Assembly (NCBI GenBank): GCA_030606865.1
Contig: JAUWFQ010000007.1
Coordinates: forward strand, 1 to 34,803
DNA from: a bacterium
GTDB lineage: Bacteria; Fidelibacterota; Marinisomatia; Marinisomatales; JAHJCW01
Direction of reading: 5' to 3'
DNA: 34,803 bases
Shown: positions 17,175-27,178 of the stretch, piece by piece
How positions within the stretch are numbered: the first letter of the stretch is position 1
Layout of the letters: every line of letters begins with the position of its first letter
Made by a program: the position numbers and the translations under genes
The notes under the pieces: model-generated
Told to the model about the DNA's origin: nothing
Databases searched by the model: none
Seen by the model: the letters and a program-made list of their open reading frames with translations, nothing else

Positions 17175-18966
17175 TTATTTGATTATCTTGTATTTGGACT
17201 GCAATCCCCATTGCATTAGTACCTGCGTGAGTTCCCAATCCCGGGCCAATTTGTGAAAAGAATACACTGCTTTTACCAATTTTATTAATAAAATGTTTTT
17301 CGAATTTACGAGCACGTTGTTCACAATTTCCATGTGCAATTCCAATTCGATATTGTGAATTAGGGGGTATTTTTTTCTCAATATATTTAAGAAATCGATC
17401 ATATAGGTTTTTTTTACCAAATATTTTACCATCGGTTACTATTTTACCTTTTTCATCTAAAGATAGAATTGGGTGAGCGTGTAATAGATCAGCAATAGTT
17501 TTTTTAGATTTAGAGATACGACCACCACGAACAATATATTCAAGTGTGTGTAATAAAATATAAATTTTTGTATTCTTGATTGCATTATTTATATCGTTAA
17601 TAATTTCATCATGAGTTTTATTTGCATTAATTGCTTCTGCAGCGCGAATTGCAATTAATCCTATTCCAATAGATAGACTGTTAGAATCAATCACGGTAGT
17701 AGGAAAATTAGTTAGCGTCTTTGAAGCTGTTAAAGCAGATTGCATAGTTCCACTATTTATTGCCGGTAAATGAATTGAAATAGCGGACTCATAATGTGTT
17801 GCTAAAAACTGATACTGCCTTCTAAAGTCTCCGGGAGATGGTTGACTTGTTTTTGGATGAATTGGATTATTTTGTAACTCATCCCAAAATTCCTCACTTG
17901 TCAGTGTGACTTTATCAATATAATGTTTATCTCCAAAATTTAATCGTACAGGGACAACATGTATATTTCTATCTTCTAATATGCTGTCGGGAAGATCTGC
18001 TGTTGAATCAACAACTAAGGCAATGCGTTTATGTTGCCTATGTGCATCTTTTTGTTGTTGAAGCATATCATCAGCTTTATCTTTAGATACCTTACCAAAA
18101 CTCTGACATATTTCAAATACTGTTTTTGGTCTATCTGTATGAATATGCACTTTAGCTTTGTGTTTTGATCCGGCGATAATTAACGAATCTCCAAGCACCA
18201 TGAGTTGGTCTTTTAATTTAATTCTATTAATACTGTCTCCAATAATAATACATTCGGTACAATATTGATATTTTTCGTTAAAACTTATTTCCTTAAGATT
18301 AGGTTTTTTAAATAAACTTGGAATACTTATACTTATCTTGCGTATTTTACCTTCGCTTATGAATTTTTGAATTCCTTGTAATAGATCAGCAAAACCTTGT
18401 CCACCCGCATCCACAACACCAGCTTTTGCCAACACTTTTAATTTTTTTGGTGTTTCTTTTACTGATTTTTGGGCAATTTTTAAGGCACGAGCGAAAACTT
18501 CTACAAAATCAGAATATTTATCACTAAATCTATGTAGTGCATCAGACCAATCACTTATGACAGTTAAAATTGTTCCTTCTACCGGATTAAGTAAAGCTTG
18601 ATATGCATATTGTTTTCCAATTTTTACTGCTTCTGCAAATTGTTGTGTTGTCACTTTAGTATGGTTTTGTAATCCTTCAGCTAAACCAACAAGAAATTGA
18701 GCAAGAATTGAACCCGCATTACCTCTAGCACCGTCTAAGGAAGAATCAGCAATGAGATTGCTCATATCAGCAATATTGGAATGAACATTTTGTTGGATAT
18801 CGTCTTTAATAACTGACAGTGTATATGCCATATTTGTTCCGGTGTCTGCATCGGGAACGGGAAAAACATTTATTTCATTTAGATAGTCTTCTCTCTCAAG
18901 CACCCTCAGCAATCCTGCCGATAATACACGGTATAGCCGAATTCCATCTAAATATTCAATACTCAT
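17167..18966 (-). CDS. DhaL/DAK2 (FakA-like) kinase domain fused to DegV (FakB-like) fatty-acid-binding domain
   Basis: 'NEINVFPVPDADTGTNMAYTL' and 'LDGARGNAGSILAQFLVG' DhaL motifs; 'IALVVDSTADLPDSILEDRNIHVVPVRLNF' and 'TSQPSPGDF' DegV motifs in one ORF. Confidence 0.93.
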   Translation of the reverse strand: MSIEYLDGIRLYRVLSAGLLRVLEREDYLNEINVFPVPDADTGTNMAYTLSVIKDDIQQNVHSNIADMSNLIADSSLDGARGNAGSILAQFLVGLAEGLQNHTKVTTQQFAEAVKIGKQYAYQALLNPVEGTILTVISDWSDALHRFSDKYSDFVEVFARALKIAQKSVKETPKKLKVLAKAGVVDAGGQGFADLLQGIQKFISEGKIRKISISIPSLFKKPNLKEISFNEKYQYCTECIIIGDSINRIKLKDQLMVLGDSLIIAGSKHKAKVHIHTDRPKTVFEICQSFGKVSKDKADDMLQQQKDAHRQHKRIALVVDSTADLPDSILEDRNIHVVPVRLNFGDKHYIDKVTLTSEEFWDELQNNPIHPKTSQPSPGDFRRQYQFLATHYESAISIHLPAINSGTMQSALTASKTLTNFPTTVIDSNSLSIGIGLIAIRAAEAINANKTHDEIINDINNAIKNTKIYILLHTLEYIVRGGRISKSKKTIADLLHAHPILSLDEKGKIVTDGKIFGKKNLYDRFLKYIEKKIPPNSQYRIGIAHGNCEQRARKFEKHFINKIGKSSVFFSQIGPGLGTHAGTNAMGIAVQIQDNQIND

Positions 18967-18993
18967 AATCTCATTTTACTATATATTACCTAT

Positions 18994-19617
18994 TTACGGA
19001 AGTTGATTTTTATCTGGCGCGATCATACCTCCGGAAATGAGGGTTTTTAGTCCTTCCTCAATGCTCAATCCTGATGGTCTTACATCCTTCTCTTTTACAA
19101 ATAACATAAATCCTGACGTAGGATTTGGTGTAGTCGGGAGAAATACATGAACATATTGTACGCCGTTTTTACTTTTTGAATATGCAGTTACAAATGCTAA
19201 TGTCCATAAACCTTTTCGAGGATATTCTATCAAAACAACTTGTTTAAAGTTCCCTTTGCCGGGCATTGTTAAAGTTTGCATGATTTGTCGGGATGAAGTA
19301 TATATCGTATTGATTAACGGTAATTTTTCCATGATACCTTCAAAGAAGGCAAACAATCGTTTTCCGACTACATTACTAACTACAAGCCCGATAAAAATTA
19401 TAACTAATAGAGCAACTAGAAATTCTATTATACTTGCCATGACTTCATTATTACTAAAAAATGGAATTGTTTTTAAATATGGGATATCAGGTGCAATTCC
19501 AACGATGAAACGTATTAATAGGTATGTAATGTAAATAGGTAATAGTGTGAGAATTCCGGTCAGAAATTTATTTCTTACTAACCTTACAGGTTTTTTTCTT
19601 TTGTTTTTTTTTGCCAT
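18994..19617 (-). CDS. DUF502 family membrane protein
   Basis: 'FLTGILTLLPIYITYLLIRF' and 'LPLINTIYTSSRQIMQTL...VVLIEYPRKGLWTLAFVT'. Confidence 0.88.
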   Translation of the reverse strand: MAKKNKRKKPVRLVRNKFLTGILTLLPIYITYLLIRFIVGIAPDIPYLKTIPFFSNNEVMASIIEFLVALLVIIFIGLVVSNVVGKRLFAFFEGIMEKLPLINTIYTSSRQIMQTLTMPGKGNFKQVVLIEYPRKGLWTLAFVTAYSKSKNGVQYVHVFLPTTPNPTSGFMLFVKEKDVRPSGLSIEEGLKTLISGGMIAPDKNQLP

Positions 19618-19618
19618 G

Positions 19619-20122
19619 TTAGTGTGTATTTAAATTTTCCTTTTCAAATTCAAGAAGATATTTTTTCATATTTAATCCACCGCCATAACCTCCTAATTTA
19701 CCATTATTTGCAATTATCCTGTGGCATGGAATAATTATTGGAAAGGGATTGCGAGCATTAGCGCTGCCAACTGCTCGGGCGGCTTTTGGATTATTTAGTC
19801 TATGTGCAATTTGGCTATATGATACTGTCTCACCGTAGGGGACTTTTGCGACTTCCGCTAATGCTTTTTTATAGAACTGAGGCATTTCCATTTTTGTTTT
19901 GATTGTAAAGTGTCTTCTATTTCCATCAAAATATTCGGTAAGCTGACTGATTACGTCTTCAAAACCGGATTTATCTTCAATAATATCTACATTTGGATAT
20001 ATTTTTTGTAATATTTGTTCCGAGATATCTTCATTTGGTAAATATACCCTCAAGAAACTGTTGTCGTCCCGTACTAACCCTAAGTTTCCAATCTGTGTTT
20101 TAATTTGAGTATAATAAATCAT
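19619..20122 (-). CDS. ogt: Methylated-DNA--[protein]-cysteine S-methyltransferase
   Basis: 'VPYGETVSYSQIAHRLNNPKAARAVGSANARNPFPIIIPCHRIIANNGKLGGYGGGL'. Confidence 0.95.
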   Translation of the reverse strand: MIYYTQIKTQIGNLGLVRDDNSFLRVYLPNEDISEQILQKIYPNVDIIEDKSGFEDVISQLTEYFDGNRRHFTIKTKMEMPQFYKKALAEVAKVPYGETVSYSQIAHRLNNPKAARAVGSANARNPFPIIIPCHRIIANNGKLGGYGGGLNMKKYLLEFEKENLNTH

Positions 20123-20123
20123 A

Positions 20124-20999
20124 TTATTTCCTACGATAATTTACTAACACGGCACCTAAAATAATTAAACTTGCACCAATTAATATCATAAATGATAATT
20201 GTTCGTCTAAAAATATCCATCCAATAAAAATAGCAATAATGGGTGAAAAAAAAGTAACATACGTAATCTGCGTCAAAGATAAATATGAGAACAGCCAAAA
20301 ATAGAGCGAGAAAGTAATTACCGATCCAAATAGAATTAAGTATGCTGTAGCCAAAATATTGGTTTTAGTCCAGATCATAACTTGACCCGGTTCAGTGAAA
20401 ATTGCGATGCACAATAGAAATATACCGCCAATAGTTTGTGCCATTGCATTTAATTGAAATGTATTTACTTCAGACTTGTATTTCTTAAGATAGGCATTTG
20501 GCCAGGATGCAACTATTATTGCAATTAATATTACAACAATACCAATACTTACATTTTCACCACCTAAGTTTCCGCTTTGAGAAATAATGAAAACAGTTCC
20601 TGCTATACCCAATGCTAAACTTATAATTTTCTTTTTATTTAGCTTTTCATTTGGTAAATAAAAATGAGCCATTAGTGTAGTAATTATTGGAAAACTTGTC
20701 CACAATATTGATGCTAGATTGGAATAAATAAATTGCGTCGCCCAATATGTTAAGGCATAACTAATACCAAAATTCAGGAATCCAAATTGCAGGTAAAGTG
20801 ATATGGCTCTTTTATTTAGCGGTAATTTTTCACGACGGAAAAACATGATTCCCCAAAAAATTAATCCGCTAAGTAAAAACCGTATTCCGACTGCATACGA
20901 AGGTACCATTCCTTCGTTTAGACTAACTTTAAGTGCGAGCCAAGTCGTTCCCCAAATTATTGAGAGCAGGGCATAAGCAATATATATTTTGGTTTTCAT
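20124..20999 (-). CDS. EamA/DMT-superfamily transporter
   Basis: Ten-TM pattern, 'YALLSIIWGTTWLALKVSLNEG' and 'PIIAIFIGWIFLDEQLS'. Confidence 0.9.
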   Translation of the reverse strand: MKTKIYIAYALLSIIWGTTWLALKVSLNEGMVPSYAVGIRFLLSGLIFWGIMFFRREKLPLNKRAISLYLQFGFLNFGISYALTYWATQFIYSNLASILWTSFPIITTLMAHFYLPNEKLNKKKIISLALGIAGTVFIISQSGNLGGENVSIGIVVILIAIIVASWPNAYLKKYKSEVNTFQLNAMAQTIGGIFLLCIAIFTEPGQVMIWTKTNILATAYLILFGSVITFSLYFWLFSYLSLTQITYVTFFSPIIAIFIGWIFLDEQLSFMILIGASLIILGAVLVNYRRK

Positions 21000-21021
21000 A
21001 CTAAATTATGGTAGAAATTTA

Positions 21022-21046
21022 ATCGCCCTGCGATATACAGGGCGAT
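21022..21046 (-). terminator. Probable terminator after secF
   Basis: ATCGCCCTG/CAGGGCGAT 9-bp stem between secF and the DMT gene; weak U tract. Confidence 0.55.
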
Positions 21047-21075
21047 GTAAAAGTTTATGATATATTTAGTTTGTG

Positions 21076-22002
21076 TTACTTTTGTCTTGTGTGAAGTAAT
21101 GCTACAATTGGACTGGCAATATACATACTGGAATATGTACCTACTATTACACCAACCATCATTGCGAAAGCAAAATTATGTATTACTTCACCACCGAATA
21201 AACACAATATTAACACCACGAAAAATGTTGTTAATGATGTAATAATTGTTCTACTTAAAGAAGCGTTAATACTAGTATTAATAATAGTTAAATAATCATC
21301 ACGGCGGCGAGTTTTGATGTTCTCACGAATTCTATCAAAAATAACGATCGTGTCGTTCAGCGAATATCCAACAATTGTTAAAAATGCAGCAATAATCGGT
21401 AATGATATTTCCAGACCGAGAATTGAAAAGATACCAAGAGTTATTAGAACATCGTGAGCGAGTGCTGCAATTGCACCTAAAGCGAATTTAAACTCAAATC
21501 TAATCGAAATATAAATGAGGATTAAGGCGAGAGCAGAGATAATTGCCATGATCACTTTACCACTAAGTTCTGCACCGACTTTAGGACCGACCTTATCAAT
21601 GCTTAATATAAAATCTTTAGTGTTTTCTGGCACACTTTCAGGAAATGCTTCATAAAAGTGGTCAATCACAGCTTGAGCTAAATTACCGTGTTCCTCTTCC
21701 TGGCTTGCAAGCCTTACAGAAATACTTGAAGGACTGCCAAAATGTTTTATTTCCTGTTTGCTGTAATCGTAATTAATACCCTCGACATTAACACTGCTTA
21801 ATGAACTACGAATATCGTTTATATCCATTTCTTTTGTGAAATTAACTGCGACCATAGTTCCACCTTCAAAGTCAATGCTAAGTTTTGGTCCACCATGTAG
21901 TAATAGAGAAGCCAAACCTATAAAAATAATTACTCCGGATAGGATAAATCCTAACCGCATTTGTCTCATAAAATCTATACTTGTGTCTTTTATAATTCTC
22001 AT
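21076..22002 (-). CDS. secF: Protein translocase subunit SecF
   Basis: 'LSIDFEGGTMVAVNF' and 'GYSLNDTIVIFDRIREN'. Confidence 0.96.
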   Translation of the reverse strand: MRIIKDTSIDFMRQMRLGFILSGVIIFIGLASLLLHGGPKLSIDFEGGTMVAVNFTKEMDINDIRSSLSSVNVEGINYDYSKQEIKHFGSPSSISVRLASQEEEHGNLAQAVIDHFYEAFPESVPENTKDFILSIDKVGPKVGAELSGKVIMAIISALALILIYISIRFEFKFALGAIAALAHDVLITLGIFSILGLEISLPIIAAFLTIVGYSLNDTIVIFDRIRENIKTRRRDDYLTIINTSINASLSRTIITSLTTFFVVLILCLFGGEVIHNFAFAMMVGVIVGTYSSMYIASPIVALLHTRQK

Positions 22003-23915
22003 ATGCTTAGTTTCTGTAAATTTTTACGGTTTGTCATTGACATAAATATTGTGCGTGTTACGAAAATCGCTGTGAACATGCTAATTGCAATTCCCCAAAA
22101 TAGAACTGTTGCGAATCCGCGAATTGGCCCTGTTCCGAATTGATATAATACTAACGCCGCAATAACAGTAGTCATATTTGCGTCGATAATAGTTGTAAGT
22201 GCACGGTTATAACCGGCATCAATTGCGGCACGAGCAGTTTTACCTTTACGTAATTCTTCTCTAATCCGCTCAAAAATAATTACGTTTGCATCGATGGACA
22301 TACCCATCGTTAAAATTAATGCTGCAATACCGGGTAGCGTTAATGTCGCTTGTAATAGCGCTAAAATAGATAATACTAAAATCAGATTCCATATGAGGGC
22401 AAAATTAGCAATAGAGCCGGCGATTTTATAATAAATCAACATAAAGATCATAACGATGATCAATCCGATAATTACAGAACGAGTTCCTTGTTTAATTGAA
22501 TCTGCTCCCAAGGATGGTCCGACAATTCGTTCTTCGATTATTTGCACAGGTACCGGTAATGCACCAGCTCGTAACACAATTGCGATATCCTTAGCCTCGT
22601 TTAAATCAGCAAAACCCTGAATACGCGTACTGCCACCAGATATTTTTTCTATAATATTTGGTGCCATGTGAACTTTATTATCGAGGACAATCGCGATTCG
22701 ACGATTTACGTTGGCACCTGTGATCCGTGACCATTGTTTGGTGCCATCGCTATTCATTTCTACCAAAACTACTGGTTGTCCTGAAATATCACTTCCCATG
22801 CCGGAGATGCTTTCTTTAGCATCAGAGATTACTCCGCCGGTCAATTCCGGTTCATTTTCCAAATGATATAATCTATATATTTTTACTTGATTTCCGTTGG
22901 CATCAGTTATTTCAACAACTTTATTACTTAATAAAAATTTACTTGAAGTAGACTCAAGAAGTTCTACAACTTCCGGTAGAGCTGATATCTTATTTACTGC
23001 ATAAACATTGGACTCAGGTACACCGAGATCTCTGTCGAAATCTCTTAATAATGATGAAAACGGACGATCTTCAAACAATCGCTGATCTATTACAGCACTA
23101 GTATCTCCGTTTACTGCAATATCTTGTTCAGAATCACCAAATAATTCACTTACAGTTATTATTTTATCTTCGCTTACCTGCTCCACTTTTTCTTCTTGTG
23201 GTTCTATTTGTTCAGGTAATTCATTAGAAACTTCAGCTAAGTCCTTATTTCCTTTTAAAATATTATCTACTCGAATTAACATATCTTGTGTGATTTCTGC
23301 ATCTTTGACTAAATAGAATTCTAATAGTGCAGTGCTTTGTAATAAATCACGAGCCCTCTCTGAATCCTGAATTCCGGCTAATTCGATGATGATACGCTGA
23401 CTGCCTTGTTTCTGAATTGTCGGTTCGGCTACACCGAATTGGTCAACCCGGTTTTGAAGAATTTCGAGTACTCGATTAATTGCATCGTCCGATTCATCTC
23501 GTAGTTTACTAATGATTTCTTCGGTAGAAGCGCCGTATTCATGAAAATATCGCGCTAAGCGAAGATTATTTTCCTTGGAAATACTTGTAAATAAATTAAA
23601 GAAGTCCGCATCAGGCTCATTTAACCTTTTAGTTACTTTGTTTAGAGTATTTTCTAAATTTTTGTCTTTATTAATTGCAAGACCACTAATGAGAGTGGGT
23701 AAATCGACTTCTAAGACAATATACATTCCGCCTTTTAAGTCAAGTCCCTGCTTAATTATCTTAGATTCAATTGCTCTTAATTTTCCTTCTTCACGAAACG
23801 TTTCTTTCTTTTCCTCGGACATTTGTTGAAAAGAAATTGAAGGCCATAGGGAATAAATTGCCCATGCAAGTATGATTGTAATAATTATATATCTTGGAGT
23901 TAGTTTTTTGTTCAT
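21999..23915 (-). CDS. secD: Protein translocase subunit SecD
   Basis: 'GLDLKGGMYIVLEVD', 'GMSIDANVIIFERIREELRKGK'; ATGA overlap with secF. Confidence 0.96.
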   Translation of the reverse strand: MNKKLTPRYIIITIILAWAIYSLWPSISFQQMSEEKKETFREEGKLRAIESKIIKQGLDLKGGMYIVLEVDLPTLISGLAINKDKNLENTLNKVTKRLNEPDADFFNLFTSISKENNLRLARYFHEYGASTEEIISKLRDESDDAINRVLEILQNRVDQFGVAEPTIQKQGSQRIIIELAGIQDSERARDLLQSTALLEFYLVKDAEITQDMLIRVDNILKGNKDLAEVSNELPEQIEPQEEKVEQVSEDKIITVSELFGDSEQDIAVNGDTSAVIDQRLFEDRPFSSLLRDFDRDLGVPESNVYAVNKISALPEVVELLESTSSKFLLSNKVVEITDANGNQVKIYRLYHLENEPELTGGVISDAKESISGMGSDISGQPVVLVEMNSDGTKQWSRITGANVNRRIAIVLDNKVHMAPNIIEKISGGSTRIQGFADLNEAKDIAIVLRAGALPVPVQIIEERIVGPSLGADSIKQGTRSVIIGLIIVMIFMLIYYKIAGSIANFALIWNLILVLSILALLQATLTLPGIAALILTMGMSIDANVIIFERIREELRKGKTARAAIDAGYNRALTTIIDANMTTVIAALVLYQFGTGPIRGFATVLFWGIAISMFTAIFVTRTIFMSMTNRKNLQKLSI

Positions 23916-23951
23916 TTAAATGTGAATTTTATTACCTAAAAAAGTCTGCGA

Positions 23952-23981
23952 ATATACCTTAAATGCGGTTTGGCAGTCAAT
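23952..23981 (-). promoter_or_regulatory. Candidate sigma-70 promoter for secDF
   Basis: Minus strand TTGACT-N18-TATATT upstream of secD. Confidence 0.45.
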
Positions 23982-24005
23982 TTCTATTTATATTGTGAAA
24001 TATAA

Positions 24006-24356
24006 TTATAGCCGTTTTCCACGGTCGGCTTTTTTAAGTCCCTTTACAACTAAATTATAAGAATCATCAATTAATTTGTAAATCAATTTATCAGGAAAGC
24101 TCCCATCAAGGATTATTGTATTCCAATGTTCCTTATCCATGTGGTAGCCCGGTATAATTGATTTATGCATCCCACGCAAAATCTGTGCTTTTTCCGGATC
24201 ACATTTTAAGTTAATGCGTAAAGGAGTTTCATCTTCGGCAATTAGCGCGAACATTTTGTTGATAAATTTGAATACTAAAGTTGTATCGTCAAAAGGATAT
24301 CTGGAGGTGACGGTTTTTTTGTGGCGTATGTATTGTTTTAATTGATTAGTGTCCAT
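24006..24356 (-). CDS. MmcQ/YjbR family protein
   Basis: 'VTSRYPFDDTTLVFKFINKMFALI...LRINLKCDPEKAQILRGMHKSIIPGYHMDKEHWNTIILDGSFPDKLIYKLIDDSYNLVVKGL'. Confidence 0.9.
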   Translation of the reverse strand: MDTNQLKQYIRHKKTVTSRYPFDDTTLVFKFINKMFALIAEDETPLRINLKCDPEKAQILRGMHKSIIPGYHMDKEHWNTIILDGSFPDKLIYKLIDDSYNLVVKGLKKADRGKRL

Positions 24357-24467
24357 TAAAACTCCCGGATAATAGAGTAATATTAATTTTATATTTATTT
24401 ATCATTTGTATATATCAATTTACTAACCGTATCTTTTAAATAGTTTAAGAATATTATGATTTTTATG

Positions 24468-24905
24468 CACAAACAAATCATTTTGATAATATTAATTTGT
24501 TGTATTTCTTGTAGAAGCCCAACAATAACACAATATATAAAGCATGAATTAACGATATGGAATTATTATGAAAGCAATGGATATGATAATTATAACGGTG
24601 AAGTTGGTGTAAACTTCCGTTTTGAACATAGCGGATGGTTCTGGCGTTATACATTTGGCAATAGACCAATGATTCAAACTAATGACTCAAGAAAATGGGC
24701 GATTTATCTTCCTGAAAACGAAGATAGTGTATATATTAATGTACGTTTCTTTTACCAAAGAGCTATTGAAATAAAAATTGTTGATGCCGACACTACAATT
24801 CGCCTAAATGAAGACAAAGTATTTAAATTTTGGAATTGTGGTAATTCAACAGTTATTAAATACCCTTTCCCAGCTTGTTTAACAGAGATTACTAAAACTG
24901 ATTAA
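24468..24905 (+). CDS. Small putative lipoprotein, unknown function
   Basis: 'MHKQIILIILICCISCRSP' lipoprotein signal; no recognised domain; stop overlaps the stop of the convergent gene. Confidence 0.6.
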   Translation, partial: HKQIILIILICCISCRSPTITQYIKHELTIWNYYESNGYDNYNGEVGVNFRFEHSGWFWRYTFGNRPMIQTNDSRKWAIYLPENEDSVYINVRFFYQRAIEIKIVDADTTIRLNEDKVFKFWNCGNSTVIKYPFPACLTEITKTD

Positions 24906-25915
24906 TTTACGAGTCTTTTATAATATTTAGCCAATTCACTATTTAATTCCTTTTTAGTATTTGTGGGACACCAGGCAGATTCAATACTATTTTGAGCAAG
25001 ATTATAAATATCAAATAAATTAAGATCAAATATCTCAATCAGGGAAATATACTCTTTTTCCATAGTAGTATTAAACATTTTAGGATCATCAGTATTAATT
25101 GATACTAGCATTCCACTTTTGTAGAAGTTATAAATAGGATGTTCATCCAAAGATGTTACTGCTGATGTTCTCACATTGGAAATAGGACACATCTCAATAG
25201 GGATTTTATGTTCTAATAAATATTTAACTAGTTTTTTATCCTTTATTGCACTGGTTCCATGTCCAATTCTATCTACTTTTAAATCTCTAATAGCTTGCCA
25301 AATATAATCGGGACCGGCAGCTTCACCCGCATGACAAGTGATATAAAATCCCATTTTCTTTGCTTTTCGAAATACTTCCGTAAACAATTTCGGAGGAAAT
25401 TGTAATTCATCACCACCCAAACCAATTCCGATTATTCCTTGGTCTCGTACTTCCGATATTTTATTCAGGAGCGGAAGTTTTGGTTCACTATCACGTACTA
25501 AATCAGCTATAAGATTAATTGTAATTCTATCAGAATGTTTGTTCAATCCTTTGCGAATTGATGTTGCAATTTCCTGAGGTTGTGAATCAATTTTAGTAAA
25601 ATCGGAGGGGGAAAAATAAATTTCAGCATAACGAATATTCTGTTCAGCTAGATTTAGAGCTACTTGTTCCGCAATAAATTGGTAATCATCATATTCGCGA
25701 ATAAAACTATTCTTCCAATACCATGTATCTATAAAATTATCAAAATTGGTGTACGTAAATTTTTGTTCTAATTCATTGAGCGTAATATGTTTTTTCCCCA
25801 TATACTTTTCAATTAATTGTAAAAGGGTATTTAATGGGATAGCGCCTTCTAGGTGAAGGTGCAGTTCAACTTTAGGAAGGTCCCTAATAAACGATTTTAT
25901 ATTATTAGAAACCAT
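24902..25915 (-). CDS. add: Adenosine deaminase
   Basis: 'LPKVELHLHLEGAI', 'CHAGEAAGP', 'RIGHGTSAI', 'EMCPISNVRT', 'VSINTDDPKMFNTT'. Confidence 0.93.
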   Translation of the reverse strand: MVSNNIKSFIRDLPKVELHLHLEGAIPLNTLLQLIEKYMGKKHITLNELEQKFTYTNFDNFIDTWYWKNSFIREYDDYQFIAEQVALNLAEQNIRYAEIYFSPSDFTKIDSQPQEIATSIRKGLNKHSDRITINLIADLVRDSEPKLPLLNKISEVRDQGIIGIGLGGDELQFPPKLFTEVFRKAKKMGFYITCHAGEAAGPDYIWQAIRDLKVDRIGHGTSAIKDKKLVKYLLEHKIPIEMCPISNVRTSAVTSLDEHPIYNFYKSGMLVSINTDDPKMFNTTMEKEYISLIEIFDLNLFDIYNLAQNSIESAWCPTNTKKELNSELAKYYKRLVN

Positions 25916-25933
25916 TCCTATAATTAATTGAAA

Positions 25934-27163
25934 CTAATGCGTTTCTTTATAATTTTTAAGAACATCAATTACATAGTCAATATCTGCTTCGGTATGATTC
26001 CCATTGACTTGAAAACGAATTTCTTCATCTCCTTTGGGAACAACCGGAAAGTTTAAACCAGTTGCCATTATTCCATACTCAGTTAAATAATTGACCATAT
26101 CAGCCGTTTTTGGTGTATCTCGTACCATTAGCGGAACTACCGGATGATCGCCTTCGATTGTTTCATATCCGTTTGCGTGCAAACCTGCTTCAAATCTTTT
26201 TGTCATTTTTCGGAGATGTTTGAGTATTTCTATTCCTTCCGGACTATCCAATATTTCTAGTGCTTTTAAAGCAGCTGCAGTTTCAGATACAGTTATTGGG
26301 TTAGAATAAATATACATAGGCGCAGTTTGACGTAAGTATTCGGTAATTGCTTTAGAAGTAACCACGTAGCCGCCGTTTACGCCGAATCCTTTACCAAGCG
26401 TTCCGATAATAACATCGACATTAGCGCCACAATACTCTTCAGTACCTCGACCTGTCGGGCCGAAGCCACCTACTCCATGCGAATCATCAATTATTGAGAT
26501 AAGTCCTTCTTCAAATTGATCATCGTATTTCTCACAAAGTTCGGCAAATTCTTTAAGAGGTGCATTATCACCGCGCATACTGAAAATACCATCAGTTACA
26601 ACCAACGCTCTTTTTGCTTTGCCTGCCCATTCCTTTATTTTGGCTTCTAAATCAGCCATATCATTATGTTTATAAATGGCTTTACCCAACGGACGAGAAA
26701 GCCGCATTGCTTGAATTATACAGTTATGATTCAATTCATCACTGATATAGACAGTTTCCTTGGTGGCAAGCGGCATTAAAACACCCAAACTTGTAACATA
26801 AGCAGAGCTAAAAATCATACCGGATTCTTTACCATGGAATTTTGCTAACTTTTCCTCAAGTTCAATATGATGTTTATATGTTCCACTGATGAATCTTACT
26901 GCTCCGGGTCCAACTCCAAATTCCCTTGTAGCCTCTTCCTCAGCTTTCATCACTTTAGGATGTAAAGACATGCCGAGATATGAATTTGAATTCATTTTTA
27001 CGAATTCTGTATCTCCATAACCTTCAACAAAATAGCGTACGCCTTTTTTCCCTTCGGCAGGTTTCATACCGGTGATTACCATTTCATCGCCTTTTGCACT
27101 TCCCTTTGCTTTGAGTTCTGCAACAGAATCATTTAAAATTTTATTTAGTTTTGTAATTGACAT
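25934..27163 (-). CDS. Alpha-oxoamine synthase family; likely glycine C-acetyltransferase
   Basis: 'MNSNSYLGMSLHPKV', 'GVGPGAVRFISGTYKHHIELEEKLAKFHGKE', 'IIDDSHGVGGFGPTGRG', 'GTLGKGFGVNGGYV'; adjacent to threonine dehydrogenase. Confidence 0.87.
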   Translation of the reverse strand: MSITKLNKILNDSVAELKAKGSAKGDEMVITGMKPAEGKKGVRYFVEGYGDTEFVKMNSNSYLGMSLHPKVMKAEEEATREFGVGPGAVRFISGTYKHHIELEEKLAKFHGKESGMIFSSAYVTSLGVLMPLATKETVYISDELNHNCIIQAMRLSRPLGKAIYKHNDMADLEAKIKEWAGKAKRALVVTDGIFSMRGDNAPLKEFAELCEKYDDQFEEGLISIIDDSHGVGGFGPTGRGTEEYCGANVDVIIGTLGKGFGVNGGYVVTSKAITEYLRQTAPMYIYSNPITVSETAAALKALEILDSPEGIEILKHLRKMTKRFEAGLHANGYETIEGDHPVVPLMVRDTPKTADMVNYLTEYGIMATGLNFPVVPKGDEEIRFQVNGNHTEADIDYVIDVLKNYKETH

Positions 27164-27178
27164 TAATTTCTCCGAAAA

